Positions 17,238 to 25,555 of a stretch of DNA of 64,000 nucleotides are shown here, piece after piece. The notes beneath the pieces were generated by a model that was not told where the DNA came from, ran no database searches, and saw only the letters and a list, made by a program, of their open reading frames with translations. A program made the position numbers and the translations under genes. Location of the stretch: NCBI RefSeq assembly GCF_051200875.1, contig NZ_CP195191.1, forward strand, positions 2,790,001 through 2,854,000, written 5' to 3'. The DNA is from Pseudotabrizicola sp051200875 (GTDB taxonomy: Bacteria > Pseudomonadota > Alphaproteobacteria > Rhodobacterales > Rhodobacteraceae). Each line of letters opens with the position of its first letter. The first letter of the stretch is position 1.

Positions 17238-18931
17238 CGGTCGGTTTCGTCATGCTGTGCCACACGGCACTGGACCGCGCTGCCCAAGTGGCGCGGCACT
17301 GGGCCGAACGCGGTTGCCCTGTGGTCATCCATGTCGACAGGCGCGTGCATGGGTTTCAGTTTGAACGGATGCGCGGGGCGTTGGCCGATCTTGAGAATGT
17401 TCGGTTCTCGGGGCGGCATGCTTGCGAATGGGGAACCTGGGGGATTGTGGCGGCAAGCCAAGATGCCTCGATGCTGATGCTTCGGGAATTCGCCTCGGTG
17501 CGTCACGTTTATCTGGCGTCGGGCTCTTGCTTGCCCTTGCGTCCGGTTGAGGAACTTGTTGCCTATCTGGCCGATCGACCAAAAACCGATTTCATCGAAA
17601 GCGTGACGACCGAAGATGTGGGTTGGACGATTGGTGGACTGGACGTTGAACGCTTTACGCTGCGCTTTCCTTTTAGCTGGCGGAAACAGCGGTCTTTCTT
17701 TGACGCCTATGTCTGGTTGCAGCGTCAGGTAGGTTTCAAACGTACCATTCCGGAAGGTGTTTCGCCGCATCTGGGTAGCCAATGGTGGTGCCTGACCCGT
17801 CAGACGCTGTCGGCCATTCTGGAACATCCTGACCGCGCCCGGATTGACGCCTATTTCCAGAAGGTGTGGATTCCGGATGAAAGCTATTTCCAGACGATGG
17901 TCCGGCAGGTTTCGTCGAATATCGAGGCGCGGTCACTGACGCTGTCGAAGTTCGACTTTCAGGGCAAACCGCACATCTTTTACGATGATCACTTGCAGCT
18001 TTTGCGCCGGTCTGACTGCTTTGTTGCGCGCAAGATCTGGCCGCAGGCGGAAAAGCTGTACGCGGCCTTTCTATCCGATGATCGCAGCCGCCAAGCCGCG
18101 GCGGAGCCCAATCCGGGCAAGATTGACCGGCTGTTTGCCAAGGCCGTCGAGCGGCGGACAAAGGGTCGGCCGGGCCTATACATGCAAAGCCGCTACCCCA
18201 ATGAAAACTGGGAAAACGGAAGAACCGCTGGCCCCTATTCGGTGTTCTGCGGCTTTTCTGACGTGTTCGAGAATTTTGAAATCTGGCTGTCAAAGGCCAG
18301 TGGAACGCGGGTTCACGGCCACCTTTTCGCGCCTGACCGTGTTCATTTTGCCGGGAACGACAGCTGCTATAACGGCGCGCTGACAGATTCTCCGGCTGTT
18401 CGAGATTACAATCCGCGCAACTTTCTAAGTAACCTGATCTGGAACACCCGTGGCGAGAGGCAGTGCTTTCAGTTCGGACCGGACGACAACCAGAAACTCA
18501 ACTGGTTCATGGCCTTGGACAGCAATGCACAGATTTCGGTGATTTCAGGGGCTTGGGCGGTTCCCCTCTTTCATTCGAACCGGAATTTCGGTGAGATCAG
18601 GCGCGAAGCCGCGCGCATGCAGAAGATTGAACAAGAGTTTCTGACGATTCTTCGTGATGCGCATTCAAAGGCAAAGGTTCGGATCTGGACCTTGGCCGAT
18701 TTCGTTGAAAACCCGATGGAGCCGCTTCAGACGATCATTGATGAAATCGGGCCGCGGCATGGCCGACGGTTGACCGAGGCACCGACATTGGCTGATCTGT
18801 CTGGGTTTGGACAATTCCTGCAAAACCTCCGCAATCAGGGGATGCAACCCGTGCTTATGGGGGATTTCCCTGTGAACGATGACCCCAAGCCGACGTCCAC
18901 GCGCCGCGGGCGCCCCTATTTGGTGAAGTGA
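17234..18931 (+). CDS. Beta-1,6-N-acetylglucosaminyltransferase-like (GT14) with unknown C-terminal domain
   Basis: A 565-residue, two-part protein. The N-terminal part (to about 290) resembles Core-2/I-branching transferases: FVMLCHTALDRAAQVARHW, VVIHVDRRV, HVYLASGSCLPLRPVEEL, GSQWWCLTR and IPDESYFQT. The remaining 270 residues have no motif I can name (GPYSVFCGFSDVFENFEIWL, NDSCYNGAL, WAVPLFHSN). The likely activity is adding a branch sugar to a glycan. ATGA overlap with the upstream glycosyltransferase and immediate abutment with the sulfotransferase argue for joint expression. Confidence 0.75.
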   Translation: MTVGFVMLCHTALDRAAQVARHWAERGCPVVIHVDRRVHGFQFERMRGALADLENVRFSGRHACEWGTWGIVAASQDASMLMLREFASVRHVYLASGSCLPLRPVEELVAYLADRPKTDFIESVTTEDVGWTIGGLDVERFTLRFPFSWRKQRSFFDAYVWLQRQVGFKRTIPEGVSPHLGSQWWCLTRQTLSAILEHPDRARIDAYFQKVWIPDESYFQTMVRQVSSNIEARSLTLSKFDFQGKPHIFYDDHLQLLRRSDCFVARKIWPQAEKLYAAFLSDDRSRQAAAEPNPGKIDRLFAKAVERRTKGRPGLYMQSRYPNENWENGRTAGPYSVFCGFSDVFENFEIWLSKASGTRVHGHLFAPDRVHFAGNDSCYNGALTDSPAVRDYNPRNFLSNLIWNTRGERQCFQFGPDDNQKLNWFMALDSNAQISVISGAWAVPLFHSNRNFGEIRREAARMQKIEQEFLTILRDAHSKAKVRIWTLADFVENPMEPLQTIIDEIGPRHGRRLTEAPTLADLSGFGQFLQNLRNQGMQPVLMGDFPVNDDPKPTSTRRGRPYLVK

Positions 18932-20329
18932 GTGCCGAAAGACCGTTTTGACAGTTTTGTCATGTTCGCCGAAATGCGGACAGGATCGAATTTCCTTGAG
19001 GCCAATCTGAATGCGATGCCAGGCGTGACATGCCATGGCGAGGTTTTTAATCCCTATTTCATTGGCCAGAAGGACAAAACGGAATTCTTGGGCTTTTCGT
19101 TGGTTGATCGAGAGGCTGACCCATTGGCATTGGTGCGAGTCATGCGCCAAATGACCGACGGTCTGTCAGGGTTTCGCTATTTTCACGACCACGACCCAAG
19201 GGTCTTTGAGCCAGTTCTAGAAGACCCGCACTGCGCCAAGATCATTCTGACGCGGAATCCGGTGGAAAGTTACGTCAGCTGGAAGATCGCCCAGGAAACA
19301 GGCCAGTGGAAACTCACGAATGCCAAGAACCTGAAAACGGCCCAAGCCCGGTTCGATGCGGCGGAATTCGAAGCTCATCTGGCAGCCTTGCAGGATTTTC
19401 AAATTCGATTGATGCATGGGCTACAGGTTACCGGACAAACGGCCTTTTACATCGACTATGAAGACATCAACGATCTGGATGTGTTGAACGGTTTGGCCCA
19501 GTTTCTTGGGGTCAAAGGTTTGGAGTCTTTGGATGGCAGCCTGAAAAAGCAGAATCCCGAAGAGATTTCCCAGAAGGTTGCCAATTCCGCCGATATGGAA
19601 CGCGCCTTGGCCCGGATGGATCGGTTCAACCTGTCCCGGACGCCGAATTTTGAACCACGCCGAGCGCCGATGGTGCCTTCGTTCGTGGCAGCCGCCAGAG
19701 CACCCCTGCTTTACATGCCGATCAAGTCAGGGCCGGAAGATCTGGTGAAGGCTTGGCTCGGGGGATTCGGTGGGGTCGAAGGCGATTTCTCGCAAAAGAC
19801 CCTGCGCCAGTGGAAGCGTGCGAGACCGTTGCACCGAAGCTTTACCGTGGTGCGTCACCCGGTGGCGAGGGCGCATCGGTGCTTTGTCGATCAGATCTTG
19901 CACGGCAACCTGCGCGAGATTCGCGCGCAGTTGGAAAAGGTTTCCAAGATTTCACTGCCGCCACTGGGCGAGGATTACAAAGACATCGCCGCACATCGCG
20001 AGGGATTCCATGGGTTCCTGAAATGGCTTAAGTTGAACCTCTCGGGCCAAACGGGCGTTCGGGTCGATGCCCATTGGGCAAGTCAGGCTGCAGTGCTGCA
20101 GGGATTTGGGCAGTTCCAGACCCCGGATCTGGTGCTGCGGGAAGAACGCCTTGCTGAAGGTCTTGCCTTCCTCGTTCTGGAACTCGGCCTAGCGACGTGC
20201 CCCGAGCTGCCGGTGCTGGAGGCGGATGAAACCTTGGCCGCGGTCTACGATGACGAGATCGAAACCGCAGCGCGGGACGCCTATCAGCGCGACTATATCA
20301 ACTTTGGATTTCGGGACTGGCACGCCTAG
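18932..20329 (+). CDS. Two-domain sulfotransferase
   Basis: A 465-residue protein starting with GTG directly after the preceding stop. The first half has PAPS-binding motifs: the 5'-phosphosulfate loop in MFAEMRTGSNFLEANL (residues 11-26) and the 3'-phosphate site in ILTRNPVESYVSW (about 105-117). The second half repeats the theme in weaker form (PLLYMPIKSG near 250 and FTVVRHPVARAHRCF near 300), suggesting a second sulfotransferase-like domain. NodH-type enzymes sulfate glycans or lipid-linked sugars. Gene order with GT14, GT4, galU and cysQ supports glycan sulfation. Whether both halves are active is unknown. Confidence 0.8.
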   Translation: MPKDRFDSFVMFAEMRTGSNFLEANLNAMPGVTCHGEVFNPYFIGQKDKTEFLGFSLVDREADPLALVRVMRQMTDGLSGFRYFHDHDPRVFEPVLEDPHCAKIILTRNPVESYVSWKIAQETGQWKLTNAKNLKTAQARFDAAEFEAHLAALQDFQIRLMHGLQVTGQTAFYIDYEDINDLDVLNGLAQFLGVKGLESLDGSLKKQNPEEISQKVANSADMERALARMDRFNLSRTPNFEPRRAPMVPSFVAAARAPLLYMPIKSGPEDLVKAWLGGFGGVEGDFSQKTLRQWKRARPLHRSFTVVRHPVARAHRCFVDQILHGNLREIRAQLEKVSKISLPPLGEDYKDIAAHREGFHGFLKWLKLNLSGQTGVRVDAHWASQAAVLQGFGQFQTPDLVLREERLAEGLAFLVLELGLATCPELPVLEADETLAAVYDDEIETAARDAYQRDYINFGFRDWHA

Positions 20330-20334
20330 GCTGA

Positions 20335-20799
20335 TTAGGCCGCCTGCGGTGCCCTTGCCTCGGTCAAGATTGCGTGCAGCTTTGCGGGGTCATTGTTGGC
20401 TCGAAGTTTGGCCACAACGGCGGCATCACGCATTGTCCGGCTGACAAGCGCCAAAGCCTTGAGGTGATCAACACCCGAATCCTTGGGCGCAAACAGACCA
20501 AAGATCAGGTCTGCGGGCTGACGGTCGACGCTGTCGTAATCCAGCGGCTTTTCAAGGCGGATGAAAACACCAACGATGCGGTCAAGATCTTCAAGACGCG
20601 CATGGGGAAGGGCGATGCCGTGGCCCACACCGGTGGGGCCAAGGCTTTCGCGTTCTTGAAGTCCGTCAATCGCGGAGGCAGCGGACAGCCCGTAGGTCGC
20701 CGCAACCATTTCCCCGAGTTCCTGAAAAAGCCGCTTCTTGCTTGTCAGTTGCCCAACGACGCGAACGGCGCCGGGCGCGAGTAGCTTGGACAGTTCCAT
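20335..20799 (-). CDS. ptsN: PTS IIA-like nitrogen regulatory protein PtsN
   Basis: A 154-residue EIIA-Ntr protein. The phosphorylatable histidine is H66 in HGIALPHARLEDL, within the normal fold (GLQERESLGPTGVGHG). It receives phosphate from NPr in the PTS-Ntr chain and modulates potassium, nitrogen and stress functions by protein contacts. It follows hpf and the lpt genes, as in the classic lptB-rpoN-hpf-ptsN order, but rpoN is missing here. Confidence 0.95.
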   Translation of the reverse strand: MELSKLLAPGAVRVVGQLTSKKRLFQELGEMVAATYGLSAASAIDGLQERESLGPTGVGHGIALPHARLEDLDRIVGVFIRLEKPLDYDSVDRQPADLIFGLFAPKDSGVDHLKALALVSRTMRDAAVVAKLRANNDPAKLHAILTEARAPQAA

Positions 20800-20832
20800 A
20801 GACGGTATCTTCCAGACAGGCTCAGCGGCCAG

Positions 20833-21408
20833 TTACTTGCTGTTACGCGGGTCGATCCAGCCGATGTTGCCGTCATCACGACGGTAAACGACGTTCACCC
20901 CACCATGTCCCTCATTGCGGAACACGAGCATGCGTTGCCCGCCCAATTCCAGCTGCATCACGGCTTCGCCGACGGTGATGGAAGGAATCTTGGTCTCCAT
21001 CTCGGCGATGACGATGGGCTGGAGCGTATCAGACGCCTCATCCTCGTGGTCCTCGGTTGGCGCGAGGATATAAGAGGCTGCGCCGTCAAATTCAACAGGT
21101 GACGTTCGGGCAGAATGGTGATTGCGAATGCGGCGCTTATAGCGGCGCAGCTGCTTGTCCATCTTCTCGCGGCAAGATTCGAAGGCCGCATAAATTTCGG
21201 CCGCATGCCCCTTTGCAGAGGCCGTCAGGCCAGTCGAAAGGTGAATCGTCGTTTCGCAAACGAACTCGTGCGCAGATTTGGAAAATATCACGACAGCGTC
21301 GGTCGGACGCTGTGCGTACTTGTCCACGACCTCCCCAAGTTCGGCCTTCACATGAGTCTGAAGGGCTTCGCCGATGTCGATATGTTTTCCACTGATCTGA
21401 TAGCGCAT
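20833..21408 (-). CDS. hpf: Long-form ribosome hibernation promoting factor
   Basis: A 191-residue HPF. The N-terminal S30AE domain starts MRYQISGKHIDIGEALQ with conserved basic residues in LRRYKRRIRNHH; after an acidic linker a C-terminal dimerisation domain follows (ITVGEAVMQLELGGQRMLVFRN ... VNVVYRRDDGNIGWIDP). Long HPFs make 100S ribosome dimers in stationary phase. GGAGGAGACATC precedes the ATG. Likely co-transcribed with ptsN 33 bp downstream. Confidence 0.96.
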   Translation of the reverse strand: MRYQISGKHIDIGEALQTHVKAELGEVVDKYAQRPTDAVVIFSKSAHEFVCETTIHLSTGLTASAKGHAAEIYAAFESCREKMDKQLRRYKRRIRNHHSARTSPVEFDGAASYILAPTEDHEDEASDTLQPIVIAEMETKIPSITVGEAVMQLELGGQRMLVFRNEGHGGVNVVYRRDDGNIGWIDPRNSK

Positions 21409-21637
21409 GATGTCTCCTCCGCGCGGCTTCTTGCCCGTCCCGCGCCCTTACGGCACGCGGACCAGGTTCTTCAATTTTAGGTGGGATCGCGATGACAATC
21501 CTGCAACGCTGCGGGGCCGACAAACGGCCGCATGGCAGGATTGGTACAGGGCGAGTTTCGCACGCATCCTAAGTATTTGGCGACACTGACCCCGTCCTTG
21601 TCAACAGAGTCTTCGTCACATTCGAAAGGGCATACGA

Positions 21638-22399
21638 TTAGGTCAGGCGGAAATTCTGTCCCAAATAGACGCGTCGCACCATTTCATCGCGCACGATTTC
21701 GTCGGTGGTCCCGCTTTTGAGAACCGTTCCGTCGTGCAAGATGTAGGCTCGATCCACAATTTCTAGCGTTTCCCGCACGTTGTGGTCGGTAATCAGAACG
21801 CCGATTCCGCGCGATTTCAGGTCATGAACCAAATGGCGGATTTCCCCCACAGCGATGGGGTCAACGCCGGCAAAGGGCTCGTCCAGCAAAAGATACTTTG
21901 GATTTGCAGCAAGGCAGCGCGCGATTTCAACCCGTCGACGCTCTCCGCCGGAAAGGGCAAGGGCCGGGGCGCGACGAAGATGGGTGATCGAGAATTCGGA
22001 AAGCAACTCTTCCAGACGCTCGCGCCGTTTGTGGCGGTCATCCTCGACGATTTCCAGAACGGCCAGGATGTTGTCTTCAACGGACAGGCCGCGGAAGATC
22101 GAGACTTCTTGCGGCAGATAGCCGATCCCCAAACGGGCGCGGCGATACATCGGCAGGGCTGTTGCATCCTTGCCGTCGATGATGACCTGCCCGCCCTCGG
22201 GCGTGACAAGTCCGGCGATGGAATAAAAGCACGTTGTCTTGCCCGACCCGTTCGGGCCAAGCAAGGCAACCACCTCGCCGCGATTCAGTTGCATACTGAC
22301 ATCGCGGATCACCAGTTTCCGTTTGTAACTTTTTCGCAGGTTCCGGATCGACAGCCCGGCACTGCCCTGAGTCACAGAAAGGCTTGGGGTCGTGGTCAC
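21638..22399 (-). CDS. lptB: LPS export ABC transporter ATP-binding protein LptB
   Basis: A 253-residue ATPase. Walker A GPNGSGKTT lies near residue 48, the signature is LSGGERRRVEIARCL, Walker B is YLLLDEPFAGVDP and the H-loop ITDHN. With LptFG it extracts lipopolysaccharide from the inner membrane. It overlaps lptA by ATGA, and lptC lies upstream of that, forming the standard Lpt operon. The extra N-terminal residues (MTTTPSLSVTQGSAG) are not part of the fold. Confidence 0.96.
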   Translation of the reverse strand: MTTTPSLSVTQGSAGLSIRNLRKSYKRKLVIRDVSMQLNRGEVVALLGPNGSGKTTCFYSIAGLVTPEGGQVIIDGKDATALPMYRRARLGIGYLPQEVSIFRGLSVEDNILAVLEIVEDDRHKRRERLEELLSEFSITHLRRAPALALSGGERRRVEIARCLAANPKYLLLDEPFAGVDPIAVGEIRHLVHDLKSRGIGVLITDHNVRETLEIVDRAYILHDGTVLKSGTTDEIVRDEMVRRVYLGQNFRLT

Positions 22400-22887
22400 G
22401 GATTTTTGGCCTTGGGGGTGAAGATGGATTTCACGCGACCAGTCATCGTGCCGGTGCCATCTTTCAGATTCACGGTCAGCTTTTCACCCGAGATTGCCGA
22501 ATTTCCTTGGGTCAGAAGGACATTGCCCGTCATAACAACGTTGCCAGAGTCGATGGTATAGACAGCGTCTTGCGCCTCTGCCGCGTCGGTCGGGCTGACC
22601 AGAGTCACGCCGCCCGAAGCATGCATCTTTTCGATCGCACTGCCTTCGTCGTTATATTCGACTCGGACTTGGGCCGCGGTCATACGCATTTCGCCCTGTT
22701 TCACCAGCACATTGCCGGAAAAGATTGCTGTTCCCGCACCCTGATCGACCGAAAGATTGTCGGCATCGACTTCTACGGGAAGCGAGGTGTCCTGTTTCAG
22801 GCCGCCAAAGCGGATATCGGCCTGTTGGGCAAGGGCCGGAGCCGAGAGACAGGCCGCAATCAAAGCGGCGTAAAACAATCTGGGCAT
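22396..22887 (-). CDS. lptA: LPS transport periplasmic protein LptA (OstA-like)
   Basis: A 163-residue exported protein with signal peptide MPRLFYAALIAACLSAPALAQ. The rest is the beta-jellyroll OstA fold (LSVDQGAGTAIFSGNVLVKQG, VVMTGNVLLTQGNSAISGEKL) that bridges the periplasm for LPS. The start is set at the signal peptide (AGGGAAAAG upstream); a GTG at 22938, overlapping the lptC stop, is also in frame but would add a non-signal-like extension. LptB begins inside its stop codon. Confidence 0.88.
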   Translation of the reverse strand: MPRLFYAALIAACLSAPALAQQADIRFGGLKQDTSLPVEVDADNLSVDQGAGTAIFSGNVLVKQGEMRMTAAQVRVEYNDEGSAIEKMHASGGVTLVSPTDAAEAQDAVYTIDSGNVVMTGNVLLTQGNSAISGEKLTVNLKDGTGTMTGRVKSIFTPKAKNP

Positions 22888-22934
22888 CTTTTCCCTGTCT
22901 TTTTGCCAGAACAAACTTGTGGCGAACGGTATTA

Positions 22935-23540
22935 TCACTTTGGAGGCTGGTATATCAGCTTCACCGAGCCGTTGAAAACCACAAGATATGCACCTTTTTT
23001 CTGTGCCGCTTCCGTCAACTGCATACTGTCTGCCGTCAGGTGGCCTGCTGGTCCATCGGCAATGACAGGTGTTTTGGTCGAAATGTCGGTCACATCCATC
23101 TTGGCCGTCATTGCCTCACTGGTGATTTTCCAGCCGTTTGACTGAACAACCGTGACGCCAGATGTCAGATAGATCGTGCGGTCGGCGCTATCGACCTGCG
23201 CCGCACCGGCTGTCAAATTCGAAACGACACCATCAGGTGTTTCAAGGCGACCGACCAGATCTCGCGCGGTGCCTGATTCAGGGTCGGCGTTGTCGGGCCG
23301 GGCTTCTGCTGCGGTCAGGGTCAGCGCTGCCCCATCACTGGTGATTCCGGCATAGGCCGGGTTTGTCATGCGGGGTTCGCGCAGCCGTTCCTCTACATTA
23401 ACCTCGGCATAGGGCAGGGCGTCTTCGGGGTTGATCGTTCTGGCCACCAGAAAAAGCGTGGACAAGATCGCAAGCGCCACAAGGGGCAGCACGATCTTCA
23501 GCCAGGCGATCAGCCGGGAATGCGCGTCAAGGTCAGCCAT
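22935..23540 (-). CDS. lptC: LPS export protein LptC
   Basis: A 201-residue bitopic protein with one transmembrane segment (LIAWLKIVLPLVALAILSTL) and a periplasmic domain of the LptC/YrbK kind (GITSDGAALTLTAAEARPD, DRTIYLTSGVTVV, GHLTADSMQL). It passes LPS from LptB2FG to LptA. ATG 23540 is preferred to an in-frame start ten codons upstream because AGGA is well spaced before it. The gene heads the lptC-lptA-lptB cluster. Confidence 0.85.
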   Translation of the reverse strand: MADLDAHSRLIAWLKIVLPLVALAILSTLFLVARTINPEDALPYAEVNVEERLREPRMTNPAYAGITSDGAALTLTAAEARPDNADPESGTARDLVGRLETPDGVVSNLTAGAAQVDSADRTIYLTSGVTVVQSNGWKITSEAMTAKMDVTDISTKTPVIADGPAGHLTADSMQLTEAAQKKGAYLVVFNGSVKLIYQPPK

Positions 23541-23639
23541 GTGTCCTGGAGTTTCTGCTCTTTTAACCAAAGCTACAGGCAGGCTTGCCGTCCGCCAACT
23601 GTCTGCACCGCACTGTCGGCGACAGACCGCCGAGCAGCG

Positions 23640-24254
23640 TCAGTGGTGAAAGATATCGTTCGGTTCGTCCCAACCCAACAGATCCAACTCTGCCCGGGTT
23701 GGCAGAAAGTCGAACAGGCGCTGCGCCAACTCCATCCGACCCTCGCGGATCAGCCGCTTTTCCAGCTCGGCCTTGAGAGCGTGAAGGTGCAGAACGTCAG
23801 AGGCGGCATATTCCTTTTGCGCCTCGGTCAGGGTTGCCGCCCCCCAATCACTGGTTTGCTGTTGCTTGGAAATGTCGACGCCGACCAGCTCGGTCAGCAG
23901 ATATTTCAAGCCATGGCGGTCGGTATAGGTGCGGATCAGGCGCGAGGCGATCTTTGTGCACCAGACCGGGGCAGTCGTGACCCCAAAGGCTTTCTTCATC
24001 GCAGCGATGTCAAACCGGCCAAAATGAAAGAGTTTCAGCGTCGCCGGGTCTGTCAGCAGGCGTTCCAGATTCGGGGCGCTTGTCTGGCCGAGGGCGATTT
24101 GCACCAGATGGGCGTCTCCGCTTCCGTCTGCCAATTGCACCACGCACAGCCGGTCACGGCGCGGATCAAGCCCCATCGTTTCAGTGTCGATGGCAACGAC
24201 GGGTCCAAGGGTCAGGCCGTCGGGCAGATCGTTCTGGTGAAGGTGAATGGCCAT
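23640..24254 (-). CDS. rnd: Short ribonuclease D-type 3'-5' exonuclease
   Basis: A 204-residue DEDDy exonuclease. The catalytic set is visible: AIDTETMGLD (first Asp/Glu), HFGRFDIAAM (Asp) and YAASDVLHL (Tyr, Asp). It lacks the HRDC domains of full RNase D, so it is the short alphaproteobacterial form. It probably trims 3' ends of tRNA or other RNA. A tRNA-Leu gene lies 55 bp upstream on the same strand, which may be incidental. Confidence 0.88.
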   Translation of the reverse strand: MAIHLHQNDLPDGLTLGPVVAIDTETMGLDPRRDRLCVVQLADGSGDAHLVQIALGQTSAPNLERLLTDPATLKLFHFGRFDIAAMKKAFGVTTAPVWCTKIASRLIRTYTDRHGLKYLLTELVGVDISKQQQTSDWGAATLTEAQKEYAASDVLHLHALKAELEKRLIREGRMELAQRLFDFLPTRAELDLLGWDEPNDIFHH

Positions 24255-24309
24255 GGCGCACCCCGAAAAGGCAAAGGGTGCGGACCTTGCGGACCGCACC
24301 CTTAGCGAA

Positions 24310-24394
24310 TGGTGCCCAGAAGAGGACTCGAACCTCCACGCCTTGCGGCACTGGTACCTGAAACCAGCGCGTCTACCAATTCCGCCATCTGGGC
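24310..24394 (-). tRNA. tRNA-Leu(CAG)
   Basis: Read on the minus strand, the acceptor stem GCCCAGA/TCTGGGC, D-arm GGCGGAATTGGTAGACGC, anticodon stem CTGGT/ACCAG with loop TTCAGGT (anticodon CAG), a long variable arm GTGCCGCAAGGCGT and T-arm GGAGGTTCGAGTCCTCT are all present. The long variable arm is typical of class II leucine tRNAs. CCA is encoded. It reads CUG codons. Confidence 0.96.
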
Positions 24395-24565
24395 CGATGT
24401 CGTGGGGCGCTGTTTATGCGGGCTATGCGGGGGTGTCAACGGGGCGCAAGCAGGGGAGTGAAGAAATTTGTCGCGGGGGACAAATGGACCTTTTGCCTTG
24501 CCGCGGAAGGGGCGGAAAGCTATGGAGAAGCTAACTTTTGCACGGCCTGAGGAAGGGTTCTTCGG

Positions 24566-25552
24566 ATGAGCAAGCTTGTCACGATCTATGGCGGCTCCGG
24601 TTTTGTGGGGCGTTACGTTGCGCGGCGTTTGGCCAAAGAGGGCTGGCGGGTGCGTGTTGCGGTGCGCCGCCCCAATGATGCGATGTTCGTAAAGCCTTAT
24701 GGCGTTCCGGGTCAGGTTGAACCTGTTCTGTGCAACATCCGCGATGATGCCAGTGTGCGGGCCGTGATGCAGGGGGCCGACGCCGTGGTCAACTGCGTCG
24801 GTATTCTGAACGCTGTGGGCAAGAATGGTTTTGACGCGGTTCAGGCCGAAGGGGCGGGCCGCGTTGCCCGTATCGCGGCTGAGTCGGGTGTTAAATCGCT
24901 GGTGCATATTTCGGCTATTGGTGCCGACAAGGACAGCGAAAGTGACTATGCGCGCAGCAAGGCTGCCGGCGAAGAGGCTGTTCTGGCCGCCTTCCCAAGC
25001 GCAGTCATCTTGCGTCCAAGCGTGATTTTCGGAAATGAGGACGAATTCTTCAACCGGTTCGCCAGCATGGCCCGTTTCGCGCCGATTCTGCCTGTTGTCG
25101 GTGCCGATACGAAATTCCAGCCCGTTTACGTTGACGATGTCGCTGCTGCGGCCGTGATGGGCGTTGATGGTAAGGCGGCTGCGGGCGTTTACGAACTTGG
25201 TGGTCCTGACGTTGCGACCTTCCGCGACCTGATGAAGGACATGCTGAACGTGATCCGCCGTCGTCGGTTGGTTCTGAACATTCCGGGTTTCATTGCCCGC
25301 ATCATGGGTGGGGCCTTTGATCTGATGCAGGCTGCGACCGCTGGCCTGATCGAGAACAAGATGCTCACCCGTGATCAGGTCAAGAACCTGGCGCAGGACA
25401 ATGTTGTTTCCGAAGGTGCCAAGGGCTTTGCCGATCTGGGCATTACGCCAACCGCGATCGACTCGGTTCTTCCGGAATACCTGTGGCGCTACCGCCCTTC
25501 GGGGCAGTATGCGGCCATCAAGGAATCAGCAAAGAACCTGAAGCGGGCCTAA
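24566..25552 (+). CDS. NDUFA9-like NAD(P)-binding protein (atypical SDR, complex I associated family)
   Basis: A 328-residue atypical short-chain dehydrogenase. The Rossmann motif TIYGGSGFVGRYVARRLA is at the N-terminus and YVDDVAAAAV and VYELGGPD follow as in the NDUFA9 group. In mitochondria and several alphaproteobacteria the homologue is an accessory subunit of NADH dehydrogenase. No nuo genes are in the window, so the complex I role is inferred from the family only. It is followed three bases later by uppP. Confidence 0.88.
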   Translation: MSKLVTIYGGSGFVGRYVARRLAKEGWRVRVAVRRPNDAMFVKPYGVPGQVEPVLCNIRDDASVRAVMQGADAVVNCVGILNAVGKNGFDAVQAEGAGRVARIAAESGVKSLVHISAIGADKDSESDYARSKAAGEEAVLAAFPSAVILRPSVIFGNEDEFFNRFASMARFAPILPVVGADTKFQPVYVDDVAAAAVMGVDGKAAAGVYELGGPDVATFRDLMKDMLNVIRRRRLVLNIPGFIARIMGGAFDLMQAATAGLIENKMLTRDQVKNLAQDNVVSEGAKGFADLGITPTAIDSVLPEYLWRYRPSGQYAAIKESAKNLKRA

Positions 25553-25555
25553 GCC

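Noticed and set aside
20833..21637. Sigma-54 promoter before hpf
   Set aside because: A GG and GC pair is 12 bp apart instead of 10, so it does not fit the -24/-12 rule.
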